Assembly (NCBI GenBank): GCA_024697025.1
Contig: JAILGH010000092.1
Coordinates: forward strand, 1-64,000
Direction of reading: 5' to 3'
Source: Pseudobutyrivibrio sp.
GTDB taxonomy: Bacteria; Bacillota; Clostridia; Lachnospirales; Lachnospiraceae
DNA: 64,000 nucleotides
Program-made: the position numbers and the translations under genes
The notes under the pieces: model-generated
Told to the model about the DNA's origin: nothing
Seen by the model: the letters and a program-made list of their open reading frames with translations, nothing else
Databases searched by the model: none
Part shown: piece after piece, positions 28,656 to 39,682 of the stretch
Layout of the letters: each line of letters begins with the position of its first letter
Position numbering within the stretch: the stretch's first letter is position 1

Positions 28656-30379
28656 GAGCCACCACCTCCGCAAGATGAGCAGCCACCACCACATGAAGAA
28701 CAACCGCCACCGCAAGATGAACAGCCGCTACTACTGCCGGAAGAACGGGTAGCAGTTCCATCTGTATATGCCAACGCATCATAAATCTTATCTATCTTTT
28801 CAACGTATGCATATTCCTCACCCTCAGGGATTGGGAATTTTTCAATCCATTTTTTAGAAACACCAAGCACATAAGCATAAGGCAGTATGTTGAAGAAATA
28901 ATTCGGATTTTCCTCCACCAACATATCTATCCTATCCTTCTCAGCCACCTCCAAATAATTTCTGAAACCATTAATTTTGGCTGCTACAACCTCTCCATAT
29001 GTACTCTTTCTGTGCATCTGATAAATGCATACTAAAGAAACAACAATTGCTGCATATGACAGAACATAAAATATTGAAAATGCCGGATTAAGCATTTCTC
29101 TCTTGTATGTTATAAACCAGATAAGAATAATCCAAAATGGTGTTGCGCTAGTCAAGAATTTAACCCTATAGGATGCTATATCGTTAATCTTATCCTGAAA
29201 TTCTTCTCTGACGCTCTCTGCAATTTGCGAATACACCTTGTGAAAGTTCTTATGGTCTTTAAGTACTATTTCGTCGCCATCCTCAAAAAGCTTGTTATAG
29301 ACAAGCAATTCATTTTTCGTCAAATCATCAACTGCTTTTTCAGTTTTCTTGACTTTAAGCTTATCTTTTCTGCTGGTATTTAAAATCTCCAAATATCCTT
29401 TTGAAGCCAACTCAACAATCAATGAAATGGCCAGTTTCTTACCTGCATCCTTTACATAAAGATAGCCAATTTGAGCTGCATCAAGATTGTATGGAGGATA
29501 AAACTCCACAGTCTCTGGCTCTTTAGGCAAATCCTTGCCAAAGCGATACCAAAGCAGATATATTATCCCTGCATAAGCGATGCATATCAAAAGACTCAAC
29601 AGAGCGCTGCTATCGTAGTTGTCGGCTCCGCCAACAAAATATCCCTCTGGCAACTCTATGTCTACCGTCAAAGATTTAGTCAAATCATAGTCTGAATTGA
29701 CCCTAGCATACAAAGTGCTACCGTCTACCACATATTTTACATGGGATGTTATATCATCTTTTCTTTTTTTATCAGCAAAAAAATATACTGTATCTTTAGG
29801 GTCAAAGTTCTTTGGAAGATTGACTGTAACAGAAGCAGCCTTTATAGGAGTACCCCAATAATCTCCAAATGCATGGAAGATGAATTCATCAAAACCATTG
29901 TATGGGTCCTTACCCATATCATATGTGTAAGAAATATCGTAGCGATAGGTACCTTCGGATAAGGTGTGATAAGATTTACCAATTTTAATACGCTTCTTGC
30001 GTTTTACAGTATCCACCGTATATGTCTCATTCTCGCATCGTAAATTGGTTATTACACCTTTTCTTGAACTAGTCTTTCCATCCTTGCTAGTGTACTTTAA
30101 CCACTCCGGAATAAAACGATATATTCCATGATGACCACCCTCATAGAAATCTATATATACAGTTTCATCGACATCAATCTTGCCATCTTCTTTCACATCA
30201 AGATCTACGTGGTATGCACCAATTGTAAATCCATCAGCCTTAGAGCTTGGTCCCGCTGTAGCTTGGCTTATAGTATTTCCTATGGCAATATAAGAAACAA
30301 TTCCAAAAAATACAATGGCAACACCAAGAAAAAATCCACTCCAGCCAGATAGAATTTTAATTTTCTTTCCCCTAAACAT
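28649..30379 (-). CDS. DUF2207 membrane protein with Cys/Gly/Ser repeat C-terminus
   Basis: DLDVKEDGKIDVDETVYIDFYEGGHHGIYRFIPEW typical of DUF2207; TMs; C-terminus GSSSGCSSCGGGCSSCGGGCSSCGGGGSW. Confidence 0.9.
   Translation of the reverse strand: MFRGKKIKILSGWSGFFLGVAIVFFGIVSYIAIGNTISQATAGPSSKADGFTIGAYHVDLDVKEDGKIDVDETVYIDFYEGGHHGIYRFIPEWLKYTSKDGKTSSRKGVITNLRCENETYTVDTVKRKKRIKIGKSYHTLSEGTYRYDISYTYDMGKDPYNGFDEFIFHAFGDYWGTPIKAASVTVNLPKNFDPKDTVYFFADKKRKDDITSHVKYVVDGSTLYARVNSDYDLTKSLTVDIELPEGYFVGGADNYDSSALLSLLICIAYAGIIYLLWYRFGKDLPKEPETVEFYPPYNLDAAQIGYLYVKDAGKKLAISLIVELASKGYLEILNTSRKDKLKVKKTEKAVDDLTKNELLVYNKLFEDGDEIVLKDHKNFHKVYSQIAESVREEFQDKINDIASYRVKFLTSATPFWIILIWFITYKREMLNPAFSIFYVLSYAAIVVSLVCIYQMHRKSTYGEVVAAKINGFRNYLEVAEKDRIDMLVEENPNYFFNILPYAYVLGVSKKWIEKFPIPEGEEYAYVEKIDKIYDALAYTDGTATRSSGSSSGCSSCGGGCSSCGGGCSSCGGGGSW
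28652..28738 (-). repeat. Three 21-bp repeats encoding CSSCGGG within the DUF2207 tail
   Basis: Direct translation; forward strand shows recurring ccaccaccncangaagancag-like units. Confidence 0.9.
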
Positions 30380-30404
30380 TACTTATTCTCCCTTTTATTA
30401 TTAA

Positions 30405-31649
30405 CTAATCTCTCTTAAATACATCACGTGTATATACCTTATCCCTAACATCATCAAGGCATGAGTCGTAACGGTTTGCTATGATTGCATCACATGATGT
30501 CTTGAATTTATCCAAGTCATTAACAACCTTTGAGCCAAAGAATGTTGTGCCATCCTCAAGTGTTGGCTCGTAGATGACTACAGTTGCACCCTTGGCCTTA
30601 ACTCGCTTCATTACACCCTGGATAGATGACTGACGGAAGTTGTCAGAGTTGGACTTCATAGTGAGTCGGTACACTCCGATGGTAACATCCTTTTCAGAAT
30701 CCTTGTCGTACTGGTTGGCCTCCTCGTAGCTGTAGTAGCCCGCCTTTTTAAGCACCTGATCTGCGATAAAATCCTTACGTGTGCGGTTAGATTCTACAAT
30801 AGCTCGAATCAAATCCTGTGGCACATCAGCATAGTTTGCTAGAAGCTGCTTGGTATCCTTTGGAAGACAGTAGCCACCGTATCCAAAAGATGGATTGTTG
30901 TACTGATCTGTAATACGTGGATCAAGGCAAACACCCTTGATAATAGCCTGGGTATCAAGGCCCTTTGTCTCTGCATATGTATCCAGCTCGTTGAAGTAGC
31001 TGACACGAAGTGCCAAATACGTATTTGCGAATAATTTTACAGCCTCAGCCTCTGTAAATCCCATTACAAGAGTCTCGATATCTTTCTTGATTGCACCTTC
31101 TGCAAGAAGAGCAGCAAAATCTTTAGCAGCCTGTGTAAGCTTTGCATCGCTTTCATCTGTACCAACGATGATGCGGCTTGGATAAAGATTATCGTAAAGA
31201 GCTCTTGATTCCCTAAGAAACTCAGGGCTGAAAAGAATCTTGTCAGAGCCCATCTTCTCTCTGATATTCTTGGTGTAGCCTACAGGAATTGTAGACTTGA
31301 TTACCATATATGCATTTGGATTAACCTTTTTCACAAGCTCAATAACTGCCTCAACAGCTGATGTATCAAAGAAATTCTTTGCACTGTCGTAGTTGGTTGG
31401 TGTAGCGATAACTACAAACTCAGCATCCTTATATGCACTTTCTCCGTCGAGAGTTGCAACCAAATCCAAGTCCTTATTTGCAAGATAATCTTCAATCTCA
31501 GGGTCCACGATTGGAGACTTTTTGTTGTTGATTAGATCTACCTTTTCCGGAATTACATCTACGGCTACCACATGGTTGTGTTGTGCCAAAAGTGTAGCTA
31601 TTGAAAGTCCTACGTAGCCGGTGCCGGCCACAGCAATTCGTCTATTCAT
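30405..31649 (-). CDS. ugd: UDP-glucose 6-dehydrogenase/nucleotide-sugar dehydrogenase
   Basis: [48 protein letters not shown]. Confidence 0.94.
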   Translation of the reverse strand: MNRRIAVAGTGYVGLSIATLLAQHNHVVAVDVIPEKVDLINNKKSPIVDPEIEDYLANKDLDLVATLDGESAYKDAEFVVIATPTNYDSAKNFFDTSAVEAVIELVKKVNPNAYMVIKSTIPVGYTKNIREKMGSDKILFSPEFLRESRALYDNLYPSRIIVGTDESDAKLTQAAKDFAALLAEGAIKKDIETLVMGFTEAEAVKLFANTYLALRVSYFNELDTYAETKGLDTQAIIKGVCLDPRITDQYNNPSFGYGGYCLPKDTKQLLANYADVPQDLIRAIVESNRTRKDFIADQVLKKAGYYSYEEANQYDKDSEKDVTIGVYRLTMKSNSDNFRQSSIQGVMKRVKAKGATVVIYEPTLEDGTTFFGSKVVNDLDKFKTSCDAIIANRYDSCLDDVRDKVYTRDVFKRD

Positions 31650-31666
31650 AAAATAAAACCTTCCTT

Positions 31667-34132
31667 TTATTCTTCCTTCAATCTATACCATCCATCTAGA
31701 ATCGACAGGTTGGGATTATAGTAAGGGTCACCTTTTTCCAAAATATCCGGCCAGAGCTTTTCCAGCTTTTCTACCTCAGAATTGAAGCGGGCAACCTTTT
31801 CTCCTGTATCCTCATAGCCACGGGATTTGGATTCGTAGTGATAGAGCTCTGCGTGTGGGTTGTAAACTACAAGGTAGCCCTTATCACGAACCTTCATACA
31901 GAAATCTACGTCGTTGAAGGCAACAGCCAAATCCTCAGTAAGACCTCCCACCTCTTCGAATACGTCTTTACGAATCATAAGGCAGGCTGCTGTAACAGCA
32001 GAAAGGTCCTGGGTAGTTACCGCCCTAAACATGTAGCCTGGCTCACTGCGCTCTAATCCTACAAATGTATGGCCGGCGATACCACCAATACCCATAACAA
32101 CGCCTGCGTGCTGCACAGTATTGTCTGGATAATATAACAACGCACCGCAGATACCTACGTCTGGACGAAGGCACACATCAACAAGCTCCTTGATACAGGT
32201 TTCGTTGATGATTTCGGTGTCATTGTTTAAGAGCAAGTACATATCTCCGCTTGCATGCTTAGCACCAAGATTGTTGATTGCAGAGAAGTTAAATCCTGGT
32301 GTCTCGTAGCGAATAATCTTAACATCCGGTCTGTCTTCAATCGACTTGTAATACTCAAAAGTCTCAGGCTCAGTTGAATTGTTCTCAACGATTACGTACT
32401 CAATATTTTTGTAAACGCTCTTGGCGTCAATTGACTTAATACATTTATCAAGGTCATCTGTGTGATCCTTGTTTGGAATAATGATAGAAACAAGTGGCTC
32501 TTTATCCCAATTATAAATGGTGCGGTAGCATCCGTAGAAGGTATCCTGCTCAACAGTAGCTGGTATGCCAAGTCTGTCGTAGTGAGCCTGAACCGCTTTG
32601 GCGCCTGCATCAAAGGCGTAAAGCTTTGACTCTGCAGACATTGCTGTTGATGCAGCATGGCTGCGCCAGTGATAGAGAGCCTTTGGAACGTGGTAAACAT
32701 TTTTTGCAACTTCACAGTAACGCAAAATCAAATCATGGTCCTGAGCACCATCGTACTCCTTATTGAAACCGCCTGCCTTCTCATAGATGTCTCTTCTAAA
32801 AATGAAAAGATGGCAAATATAATTGACTGAACAAAGTAAATCCAGATTGAAATCCGGCTTGAACACAGGCTCAAAATATTCCTTGGAATCCATGGAAATC
32901 TTGTCCTCATCGGTGTAAATTACATCGATGCTGCGATCCTTGTTGATGGCTGCCACACACTCATACATTGCATTTGGTGCAAGTGTATCATCGTGATCCG
33001 AAAGAACAATGAAATCACCTGTGGCCAGTGCGATTGCAGCATTGGTGTTGTCTGAAATACCAAGGTTAGCCTCTAAGTGAGTGTATTTAATCCTTGAATC
33101 AGAGCCATACTTCCTGGCGATAATTGAACCCAGGCTATCATCCGGACTACCATCTGCCAGACAAAGCTCCCAGTTGCCATAAGTCTGCGCCACAATGGAA
33201 TCAATAAGCTCCACTAAAAACTTTTCTGGAGTCTGATACATAGGAATAACAATACTCATCAAAGGATTGTATTCAAACTTCTCATCTCGCTGGCGCTGCA
33301 GCTCAACCTCTGTTGGACCAAAGCTTGTAAGGAAATCCATATAGGTATACTTTGGCGCATCTGCATTCTTTAGCTTATCTATAGCGTGCTTAATAGTTGC
33401 ACCGATACCATTATCCTGACGGTAAAGCTCGATTCGCTCCCATAGGCTCTTCTTTGGAAGAAGATTGCCACCTGTCAGCACATGCTCTGTATCAACCTTG
33501 CATTCATAAACCTGATTATTTGCTGTAATTGTAAGGCGAAGCTTCTTGTAGTTGCCCTTGTCAAAAACAATTTCAAGGCCAGAGTCACACTTTTCTGTAA
33601 GCTCTGGATAAACACCGTAAACATCCTTACGGAACATTCTCTTTACAGTAATAGGAATCTCAGTGTTGCCATCATAAAGGTGAAACTCCTCTGGAACATT
33701 TCCAATAGCCCAGCCAAGAATCTGAATCTTGTCATCTGTAACAGCTGCACGCTCAAGGTTGTACTCGTATTCCTTTTTCAGCTTTTGCAAATCCCAGCCA
33801 GTGGCCTTGTAAACCACGGAGCGAACCTGATTGCTTGTGCCATCCTCTCCGAGCACGCAAATGAGCTTAAGACTCTTAACTGTGCTTAAATCCTCTGGCA
33901 ACCCAATCTCGCCAACATATTCCTTTGAAACACTTTTGTGGGCTGCTATATAGCGACGTCGAACTTCGTTGCCCTCGTTGATTGTAATATCCATCTCATA
34001 AGGAGTACCATTTAACTCTGCCACAAGGTTATAACCCTTTGGATTGTCAAATGGATAAAATCCTTGGAACAAAAGTGTATTTTTCTTGGTTAAGTGATAT
34101 CTGATAAATACCACATTGAAAGTATCTCTCAA
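31667..34132 (-). CDS. Two-domain GT2-GT2 glycosyltransferase with an extra N-terminal region
   Basis: [68 protein letters not shown]. Confidence 0.92.
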   Translation of the reverse strand: MRDTFNVVFIRYHLTKKNTLLFQGFYPFDNPKGYNLVAELNGTPYEMDITINEGNEVRRRYIAAHKSVSKEYVGEIGLPEDLSTVKSLKLICVLGEDGTSNQVRSVVYKATGWDLQKLKKEYEYNLERAAVTDDKIQILGWAIGNVPEEFHLYDGNTEIPITVKRMFRKDVYGVYPELTEKCDSGLEIVFDKGNYKKLRLTITANNQVYECKVDTEHVLTGGNLLPKKSLWERIELYRQDNGIGATIKHAIDKLKNADAPKYTYMDFLTSFGPTEVELQRQRDEKFEYNPLMSIVIPMYQTPEKFLVELIDSIVAQTYGNWELCLADGSPDDSLGSIIARKYGSDSRIKYTHLEANLGISDNTNAAIALATGDFIVLSDHDDTLAPNAMYECVAAINKDRSIDVIYTDEDKISMDSKEYFEPVFKPDFNLDLLCSVNYICHLFIFRRDIYEKAGGFNKEYDGAQDHDLILRYCEVAKNVYHVPKALYHWRSHAASTAMSAESKLYAFDAGAKAVQAHYDRLGIPATVEQDTFYGCYRTIYNWDKEPLVSIIIPNKDHTDDLDKCIKSIDAKSVYKNIEYVIVENNSTEPETFEYYKSIEDRPDVKIIRYETPGFNFSAINNLGAKHASGDMYLLLNNDTEIINETCIKELVDVCLRPDVGICGALLYYPDNTVQHAGVVMGIGGIAGHTFVGLERSEPGYMFRAVTTQDLSAVTAACLMIRKDVFEEVGGLTEDLAVAFNDVDFCMKVRDKGYLVVYNPHAELYHYESKSRGYEDTGEKVARFNSEVEKLEKLWPDILEKGDPYYNPNLSILDGWYRLKEE

Positions 34133-34167
34133 AACATTCTTCCTTCTTTATATCTGGCAAAGGTGAT

Positions 34168-37100
34168 TTAATCCACCAACCATTTGCCTGTTTTAACATC
34201 AAATCTCTGGACTCCACCACGACTATAGCTATCCTCAACAGTAAGGCTGTCCGCTATTTCTTTGGTAAGAGTACCAGCAGCAATTATATCATAGAATAAA
34301 TCTTCTACAAGAGTGGTGTCTGCCAGCAATCCCTTTGGGGTATTCTTGGTTGAAAGGGCATACTGAAGAATAAAATCCAATATACCATACTGAAGTCGCT
34401 TGACCTCATCGCTGACATTCTTGTCATCCTTAAAATGAGGCTCAGGCACACCATTTTCCATGGTGAAATTAATGAGCTGTCCATAAGGAGCACTCAGAGC
34501 GTTTTCAAGGAAAAGCTGATATCTAAGGAGCTTGCTGTCCTCGATGAGTCGAGGGTCAGTAATCTCGTACACAGCATTTGCCCTTCCGCCAATTCTCTCC
34601 GGCTTGTTAGAGTGCAGGGCAAGGTAATGACCTGCAATATCCCGCCCCGTAAGCTTCATGAGGAAATACTGGATTGTTCCTGAAAATCCCACATCTACCA
34701 CCGCCAAATCATTGGCCTCAGCTAAATATTTGCTGGCATAGTTCAGATAAGCATTTTTCTCCACCTTTGCCTTTGCAAATATCTCCGCCTCGTAAGGCGC
34801 TAGAAGCTCCATAAGCTCCTCAGTAGTGGTGCTGTAGTCAAGGTCTCTGTCCGCCTCGTTCTCGTGAAGCTCCACGCCAAATCGCTCATTTAACAAATTG
34901 CTAAATGTGCCCTGATATTTCTGAAGCAGAAGCTCTCTGATATCCTCATCATTTTCAAGAGCCGCCACCGCACATGCTCTGCGTGACGTCAAGAAGTAGT
35001 GTTGGTCAGGCAAATTCAAACCTCTGACACCGCAATATCCCTCAATCATATGCTGAAGCATATATCCTTCACGGGCCAATAGGAGCAAGCGCTCATTACT
35101 GTCTTGATTGCCTTCCACAACCCACTGAATAAAGCGTGCCATCAGAGGCCCCATTGTTGTATAGCCAAAATCGTAAATATCTTTAAAGGCAACTGTGCCA
35201 TCTTCGTTAAATGCAAATGGTGAATTAAAAATACCGCCATTTATAGCATTGCCAACCATAATGGAATTAGCCACGCTTGCTTTTGCAAATTCTGAAAGGT
35301 AACTAAACTCAGAAAGCTCAAGCATTGCCTTTGGATTTAAAACAATCTGACTTGCGATACCTCTGTCCATAAGAATCTGAGAATCGCTTCGGAAATTGTC
35401 ACCAACATGGATGAATCTCTCTGGATTGAGTCCCGAAAGAACATAATCCCACATGCTGCCATTATCCTTGCGAGCACCTACCTCGCAGGAAATCAAAAGC
35501 TCGTCGTAGCCTCCGATGCCGCACTTGTGCAACAGGCCAACAACCTCCACTCTGTTAAGGTACATATCGCTGACGAGAATGACATGCTTGCCCATGGACT
35601 TAAGGGAATTAAAGACCTCAACCATATCCTTTCTAGGCATGCAAAGTCTGGTCTCAGTGTCTATCTCCATCTTTTTAATATCCATGGCTATATCGCCGAT
35701 GGTCTTGTCGCTTGAAACCTCAACGTAAATCTTGTCGATAGTTGTCATTGGGCCGTACTTTTCAGTGGCAACCCTCTCAGCCTCTTTTCGAATCCCTAGG
35801 AAATCTACAGTCTTGCCGTAGCTTTCGTATATTTCTTTTTCAATTAACTTAAATACATCGTCTGGCTCAGCGATTGAACGGGTGATAAGTGTATCAAATA
35901 TATCAAATGAAATTACGTCGTATGTGCCAAGCTTCATGGTCAAAAGCTCTTTGTCCATCTTAAAGAAATCATAGAATGGTCTAAGGCTCTTGTTTACCGC
36001 CGTGTCCTCGTCTGAAAGATAGAGGATGTAATCATCATAGCCCTGCTTTCTTGATACAAATGGAACAATTCGCTCAAGGGCGTGTGCCAAGGTGCCATCT
36101 GTCTGCCCCTCTTCCCTAGGGAAATCCTCGTAGGTGTAGCCCTTTTCCAAAAGAGGACGAAGCGCATCAACCCTGGCCCAGAAAAATGAGCCTGCAGGAT
36201 AGTTAAATACCGATGGCATTTCGCCCAAATCGTATTCCGCAAAAAGCTGTCTTCCAAGGCCCTCATTGGCAAGCCACGAATAAGCTATGGTAGGCACTTC
36301 CTGCTGGATATCTGGATATATAAGTCCTGCATTTTTATTTTTAAACATTTCAAAAATGCTGTTAATCTTTTCTGTAGAACCCAGAAGTGTTTCAAGAGAA
36401 TACTGTCTCCAGCCTCCCTTCTCCACACCGGAATACAAAGACTTCTTGCTGTGCACATGAAGAATGTAATCGTGGTTCAAAATTTCTTTTGCAAACTTCA
36501 CATACATTGGTGCCAAATCTCTGCCTCGATTTGGAAGAGCACGAATATCCAAGTTGCCAATCTGCTTGACCTCTTTAAGGCCAGCCTTGATAGCGTTAAC
36601 ATCTGCCCCCTCCTGACAGGAAATATAAAGGTCAAATTTGAAAGGAATGTTTGCAAAATAACCGGCAAACTCTGGCAATAAATCCACGTAGAAAAGATGT
36701 AGATGCACTGCCACCGATGGTGCTGCTTCCCCCTTAGAGGCAGCCTTTTTTGCCTGCTTTGCAGCAACCTTTGCAGCCTTAGCCTCGGCCTTTTGCTGCT
36801 TTTGGGCCTCTCGTGCCGGGGTAGACTTGCCAGTAAGGAAAGCCTTAAATGCTCGTATACTCTCCAAGGCCTGATAACCCTTGGTATTTACCGTATTGTC
36901 ATAAATTGTGCGAAGCTCCTGATTGACTGCCTCGATATTGCGAATGTGCACATCCTTAGCCGCAATCAACTCCTGAAGCTGCTTTATCTGATAGTCCCGG
37001 GATGCAATTGCAAAATCAGCCGATGTCTTGCTGTGACTATCTGCATGCTCTCTGAGCTCATGAAGATTCTTGACGTCCTTGAAGCAATACTTTGACTGGA

Positions 37101-37698
37101 AATGCTCCTCCATCTGCTGATAAGCCGCCTTTTCCTGATCAGAAATATCAACAAGATTTCCAGGAAGCAGACTAAACTTAGAGGCACGATAGAAAACATA
37201 ATTGATAGGTACCAGAAAATCAAAGGTCCACTCGTAGTCGATAATCTCCCAGCCCTTTTCTGTCTTGATTATATTTTCAAAAATCAAATCTATATCAAGG
37301 TACTCTGACGCAAGTACGCCTCGTGGCAAATCCACCTGTCCAAAGACCTGTTCAAACTCTGGTGATATGGCAAATTCCTTGGCACTTTTCATGTAGGCAT
37401 TCTTAACTGCCTGGATATAGGCCGGTGCATCATCCGATGAAAGATGCTGCCCCTCTAAGAATTCGCTTTCAATGGAATCCCCCACCATTCTACTTTCATT
37501 TACGCAAAAATCAGAGCCCTGCAAAATATTTTGCAAGCCTCTGTAACTTTCGAAGACTCTTTGAATGTGGTCAATGGCCTTTGAATCATAAGGCCTTTTA
37601 ATGACTACCTTTTGGCCATCACGCTCAACAATGTCCGTTATGATATTGTATTTTGGATTGCGCTCATTAGAGAGCTTTTCGTAAAGTAATCGTTCCAT
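34168..37698 (-). CDS. Multidomain protein: kinase-fold-like N-terminus, RgpF (rhamnan synthesis F) domain, HAD-like (COG5610-type) C-terminus
   Basis: DLIFENIIKTEKGWEIIDYEW; VAVHLHLFYVDLLPEFAGYFANIPFKFDLYISC; VISFDIFDTLITRSIAEPDDVF. Confidence 0.82.
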   Translation of the reverse strand: MERLLYEKLSNERNPKYNIITDIVERDGQKVVIKRPYDSKAIDHIQRVFESYRGLQNILQGSDFCVNESRMVGDSIESEFLEGQHLSSDDAPAYIQAVKNAYMKSAKEFAISPEFEQVFGQVDLPRGVLASEYLDIDLIFENIIKTEKGWEIIDYEWTFDFLVPINYVFYRASKFSLLPGNLVDISDQEKAAYQQMEEHFQSKYCFKDVKNLHELREHADSHSKTSADFAIASRDYQIKQLQELIAAKDVHIRNIEAVNQELRTIYDNTVNTKGYQALESIRAFKAFLTGKSTPAREAQKQQKAEAKAAKVAAKQAKKAASKGEAAPSVAVHLHLFYVDLLPEFAGYFANIPFKFDLYISCQEGADVNAIKAGLKEVKQIGNLDIRALPNRGRDLAPMYVKFAKEILNHDYILHVHSKKSLYSGVEKGGWRQYSLETLLGSTEKINSIFEMFKNKNAGLIYPDIQQEVPTIAYSWLANEGLGRQLFAEYDLGEMPSVFNYPAGSFFWARVDALRPLLEKGYTYEDFPREEGQTDGTLAHALERIVPFVSRKQGYDDYILYLSDEDTAVNKSLRPFYDFFKMDKELLTMKLGTYDVISFDIFDTLITRSIAEPDDVFKLIEKEIYESYGKTVDFLGIRKEAERVATEKYGPMTTIDKIYVEVSSDKTIGDIAMDIKKMEIDTETRLCMPRKDMVEVFNSLKSMGKHVILVSDMYLNRVEVVGLLHKCGIGGYDELLISCEVGARKDNGSMWDYVLSGLNPERFIHVGDNFRSDSQILMDRGIASQIVLNPKAMLELSEFSYLSEFAKASVANSIMVGNAINGGIFNSPFAFNEDGTVAFKDIYDFGYTTMGPLMARFIQWVVEGNQDSNERLLLLAREGYMLQHMIEGYCGVRGLNLPDQHYFLTSRRACAVAALENDEDIRELLLQKYQGTFSNLLNERFGVELHENEADRDLDYSTTTEELMELLAPYEAEIFAKAKVEKNAYLNYASKYLAEANDLAVVDVGFSGTIQYFLMKLTGRDIAGHYLALHSNKPERIGGRANAVYEITDPRLIEDSKLLRYQLFLENALSAPYGQLINFTMENGVPEPHFKDDKNVSDEVKRLQYGILDFILQYALSTKNTPKGLLADTTLVEDLFYDIIAAGTLTKEIADSLTVEDSYSRGGVQRFDVKTGKWLVD

Positions 37699-38249
37699 TA
37701 TCTAGCAATTAGCAGATAGTCTCCTGCTCCTCCCCCTATGTAATCCTCTGCATAAATCTCCGTGGTATATAAATAATCGGGGCTGACTCTGTATGTGGTA
37801 ATGTCCTTGAATCCAGCCTCCGCAAGAAGCTTTTTAGCAAAGCTGCCAAGCCTGTCCTTTTCAGAAAGGGCGTAAACCAGCCTTCCCTCCGCAGCAAGGT
37901 GTTTCTTGAGAACCGATGGTGTTTCCACCAGCTTGCCAATACTTATGATGATGCTAAATGTACTGTTGATGTCATCTATCAATTGCTTTTTAAGAGCTGG
38001 CAAATGTGACATAACAGAATCGTTATCCTTGGAATAATCCTGGCTCATACCTATTGTTACGTCGGCAGCCTGCTCCTGTAGCCACTCGATTATCGAAGCA
38101 CTATCAGGATCAAGTATCAGTACATTGTCGCCTTTTTCAATTCCAACTGGAGAAAGTACATTGCTCCTAAGATGAGAAAACATCTGAATCGCTTCTTCTG
38201 TACCCTCGTCAAAAATGCGTCTATTATACTTTTCTTGAATCATAGACAA
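37698..38249 (-). CDS. Short methyltransferase-like protein
   Basis: Weak Rossmann methyltransferase pattern (NVLILDPDSASIIEWL...GRLVYALSEKD); TAATG overlap with the downstream gene. Confidence 0.55.
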   Translation of the reverse strand: MSMIQEKYNRRIFDEGTEEAIQMFSHLRSNVLSPVGIEKGDNVLILDPDSASIIEWLQEQAADVTIGMSQDYSKDNDSVMSHLPALKKQLIDDINSTFSIIISIGKLVETPSVLKKHLAAEGRLVYALSEKDRLGSFAKKLLAEAGFKDITTYRVSPDYLYTTEIYAEDYIGGGAGDYLLIAR

Positions 38250-38286
38250 TCGCTCCTTCTAATTTTTCAAACTCATCCCCGGTCAA

Positions 38287-39576
38287 CTAGTTGACCTTAT
38301 CTACTCTAACCTTTGAATTCATGTCATAGAATCCAACTGTGTTCTTGGTGCTTACAACTGTAATATTCATCACATCGTAAAGACGATGATATGCAACAAA
38401 ATCCACTCCATCATAGCCGGTGCAGCTAATAGACATGAGATATTCACCACCTTGCATGTCCATCTTTTGAGTGAAGGTGGCAACGTACTCGTCCCCCTCT
38501 TTGCACAGGCCCACATCGCACTTTTCATACATAGTGTTGGTGCCGGTGACATCAATACCCTTTAGAGTCTTGAATGTGAGAGTAAAAATAGGATTCTCAA
38601 TATCTGTATTGAAATGCACCTTGGATTTAACTGTAAAGGTGCTGCCCTTCATAATAGCGTTGGTGTAGGTGCCGTTGTCGTCAATTACTGCAAAATCAAC
38701 AATGCTCGCCCTGCCATCACCATACTCGTTGAGATTTGGATTGAGCTGATAGTTAGACTTCCAGGTGACACCCTCTGCCAGCTCCTGTCCGTTATCTGCA
38801 AAATCATCCAGGCTATCAACCTTGCTGTTAAGCACTGGCTCCTGGCCCACAAGAATCTTTTTGTAAATGTCTATCATATCCTTTGGAGTGCCCTCAGCCA
38901 CCTTGTCACCCTTGTTAATAAGCACCGCCCTGTCGCAATACTTGCTGATAGCACCCAAATCGTGGGAAACAAAAAGTATAGTCTTGCCTGCAGCCTTGAA
39001 CTCCTCAAACTTCTTGTAGCACTTGGCCTGGAAGAAAACATCACCTACGGAAAGCGCCTCATCTACAATCAAAATTTCTGGATCGATGTTGATTGCCACT
39101 GCAAATGCAAGTCTGACAAACATACCGCTTGAATATGTCTTTACTGGCTGAAAAACAAAATCACCTATATCCGCAAATGCCAGAATGTCATCCAGCTTTG
39201 CATCTATCTCTTCGTTGGTGTAGCCAAGCATTGTACCGTTTAGGTAAATATTTTCAATACCTGTGTACTCCTGGTTAAAGCCTGCGCCAAGCTCCAGCAA
39301 TGCAGAAATACGACCATCTACATTAACCTCTCCCCTGGTTGCTGAAAGTACACCTGTAATAATCTTTAAAATTGTGGACTTGCCGGAACCATTGGTACCA
39401 ATCAAGCCAACACACTCGCCCTTCTTAACCTCAAAGGACATATCTTTAAGAGCGTAATGCTCCTTGTAATTCTTTTTCCTGGTAAGGCCCAAAGTATCTG
39501 CCACCCTGGCCTTGTTGCTATCGTAAAGCTTGTACACCTTATCTACGTGCTTTACCTCAATTACGTTATCCTTCAT
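38287..39576 (-). CDS. Polysaccharide ABC exporter ATPase (Wzt/TagH/RgpD type) with C-terminal Wzt-like domain
   Basis: GLIGTNGSGKSTILKIITG, YSSGMFVRLAFAVA, ILIVDEALSVGD; extra C-terminal beta-rich region. Confidence 0.94.
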   Translation of the reverse strand: MKDNVIEVKHVDKVYKLYDSNKARVADTLGLTRKKNYKEHYALKDMSFEVKKGECVGLIGTNGSGKSTILKIITGVLSATRGEVNVDGRISALLELGAGFNQEYTGIENIYLNGTMLGYTNEEIDAKLDDILAFADIGDFVFQPVKTYSSGMFVRLAFAVAINIDPEILIVDEALSVGDVFFQAKCYKKFEEFKAAGKTILFVSHDLGAISKYCDRAVLINKGDKVAEGTPKDMIDIYKKILVGQEPVLNSKVDSLDDFADNGQELAEGVTWKSNYQLNPNLNEYGDGRASIVDFAVIDDNGTYTNAIMKGSTFTVKSKVHFNTDIENPIFTLTFKTLKGIDVTGTNTMYEKCDVGLCKEGDEYVATFTQKMDMQGGEYLMSISCTGYDGVDFVAYHRLYDVMNITVVSTKNTVGFYDMNSKVRVDKVN

Positions 39577-39682
39577 AATGCCTCCAAATATAACACAATT
39601 TTACCACAAAACCCCGCTATCGCAAAGTTTTAGCCCTAAATCCGATTCCGGTTGCCTGGTCTTATTTCGAACCAAATTGTGA

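Noticed and set aside
28656-28715. Trp/Leu/Arg-rich N-terminal extension of the radical SAM ORF (MRWRLFFMWWWLLILRRWWL)
   Set aside because: It is the alternate-frame reading of the DUF2207 tail repeat; the Met at 28655 has a Shine-Dalgarno and begins the conserved region.
28575-28784. Plus-strand Pro/Glu/Gln repeat ORF (PPPPQDEQPPPHEEQPPPQDEQ)
   Set aside because: Antisense shadow of the Cys/Gly/Ser repeat codons of the DUF2207 tail; no RBS or independent support.
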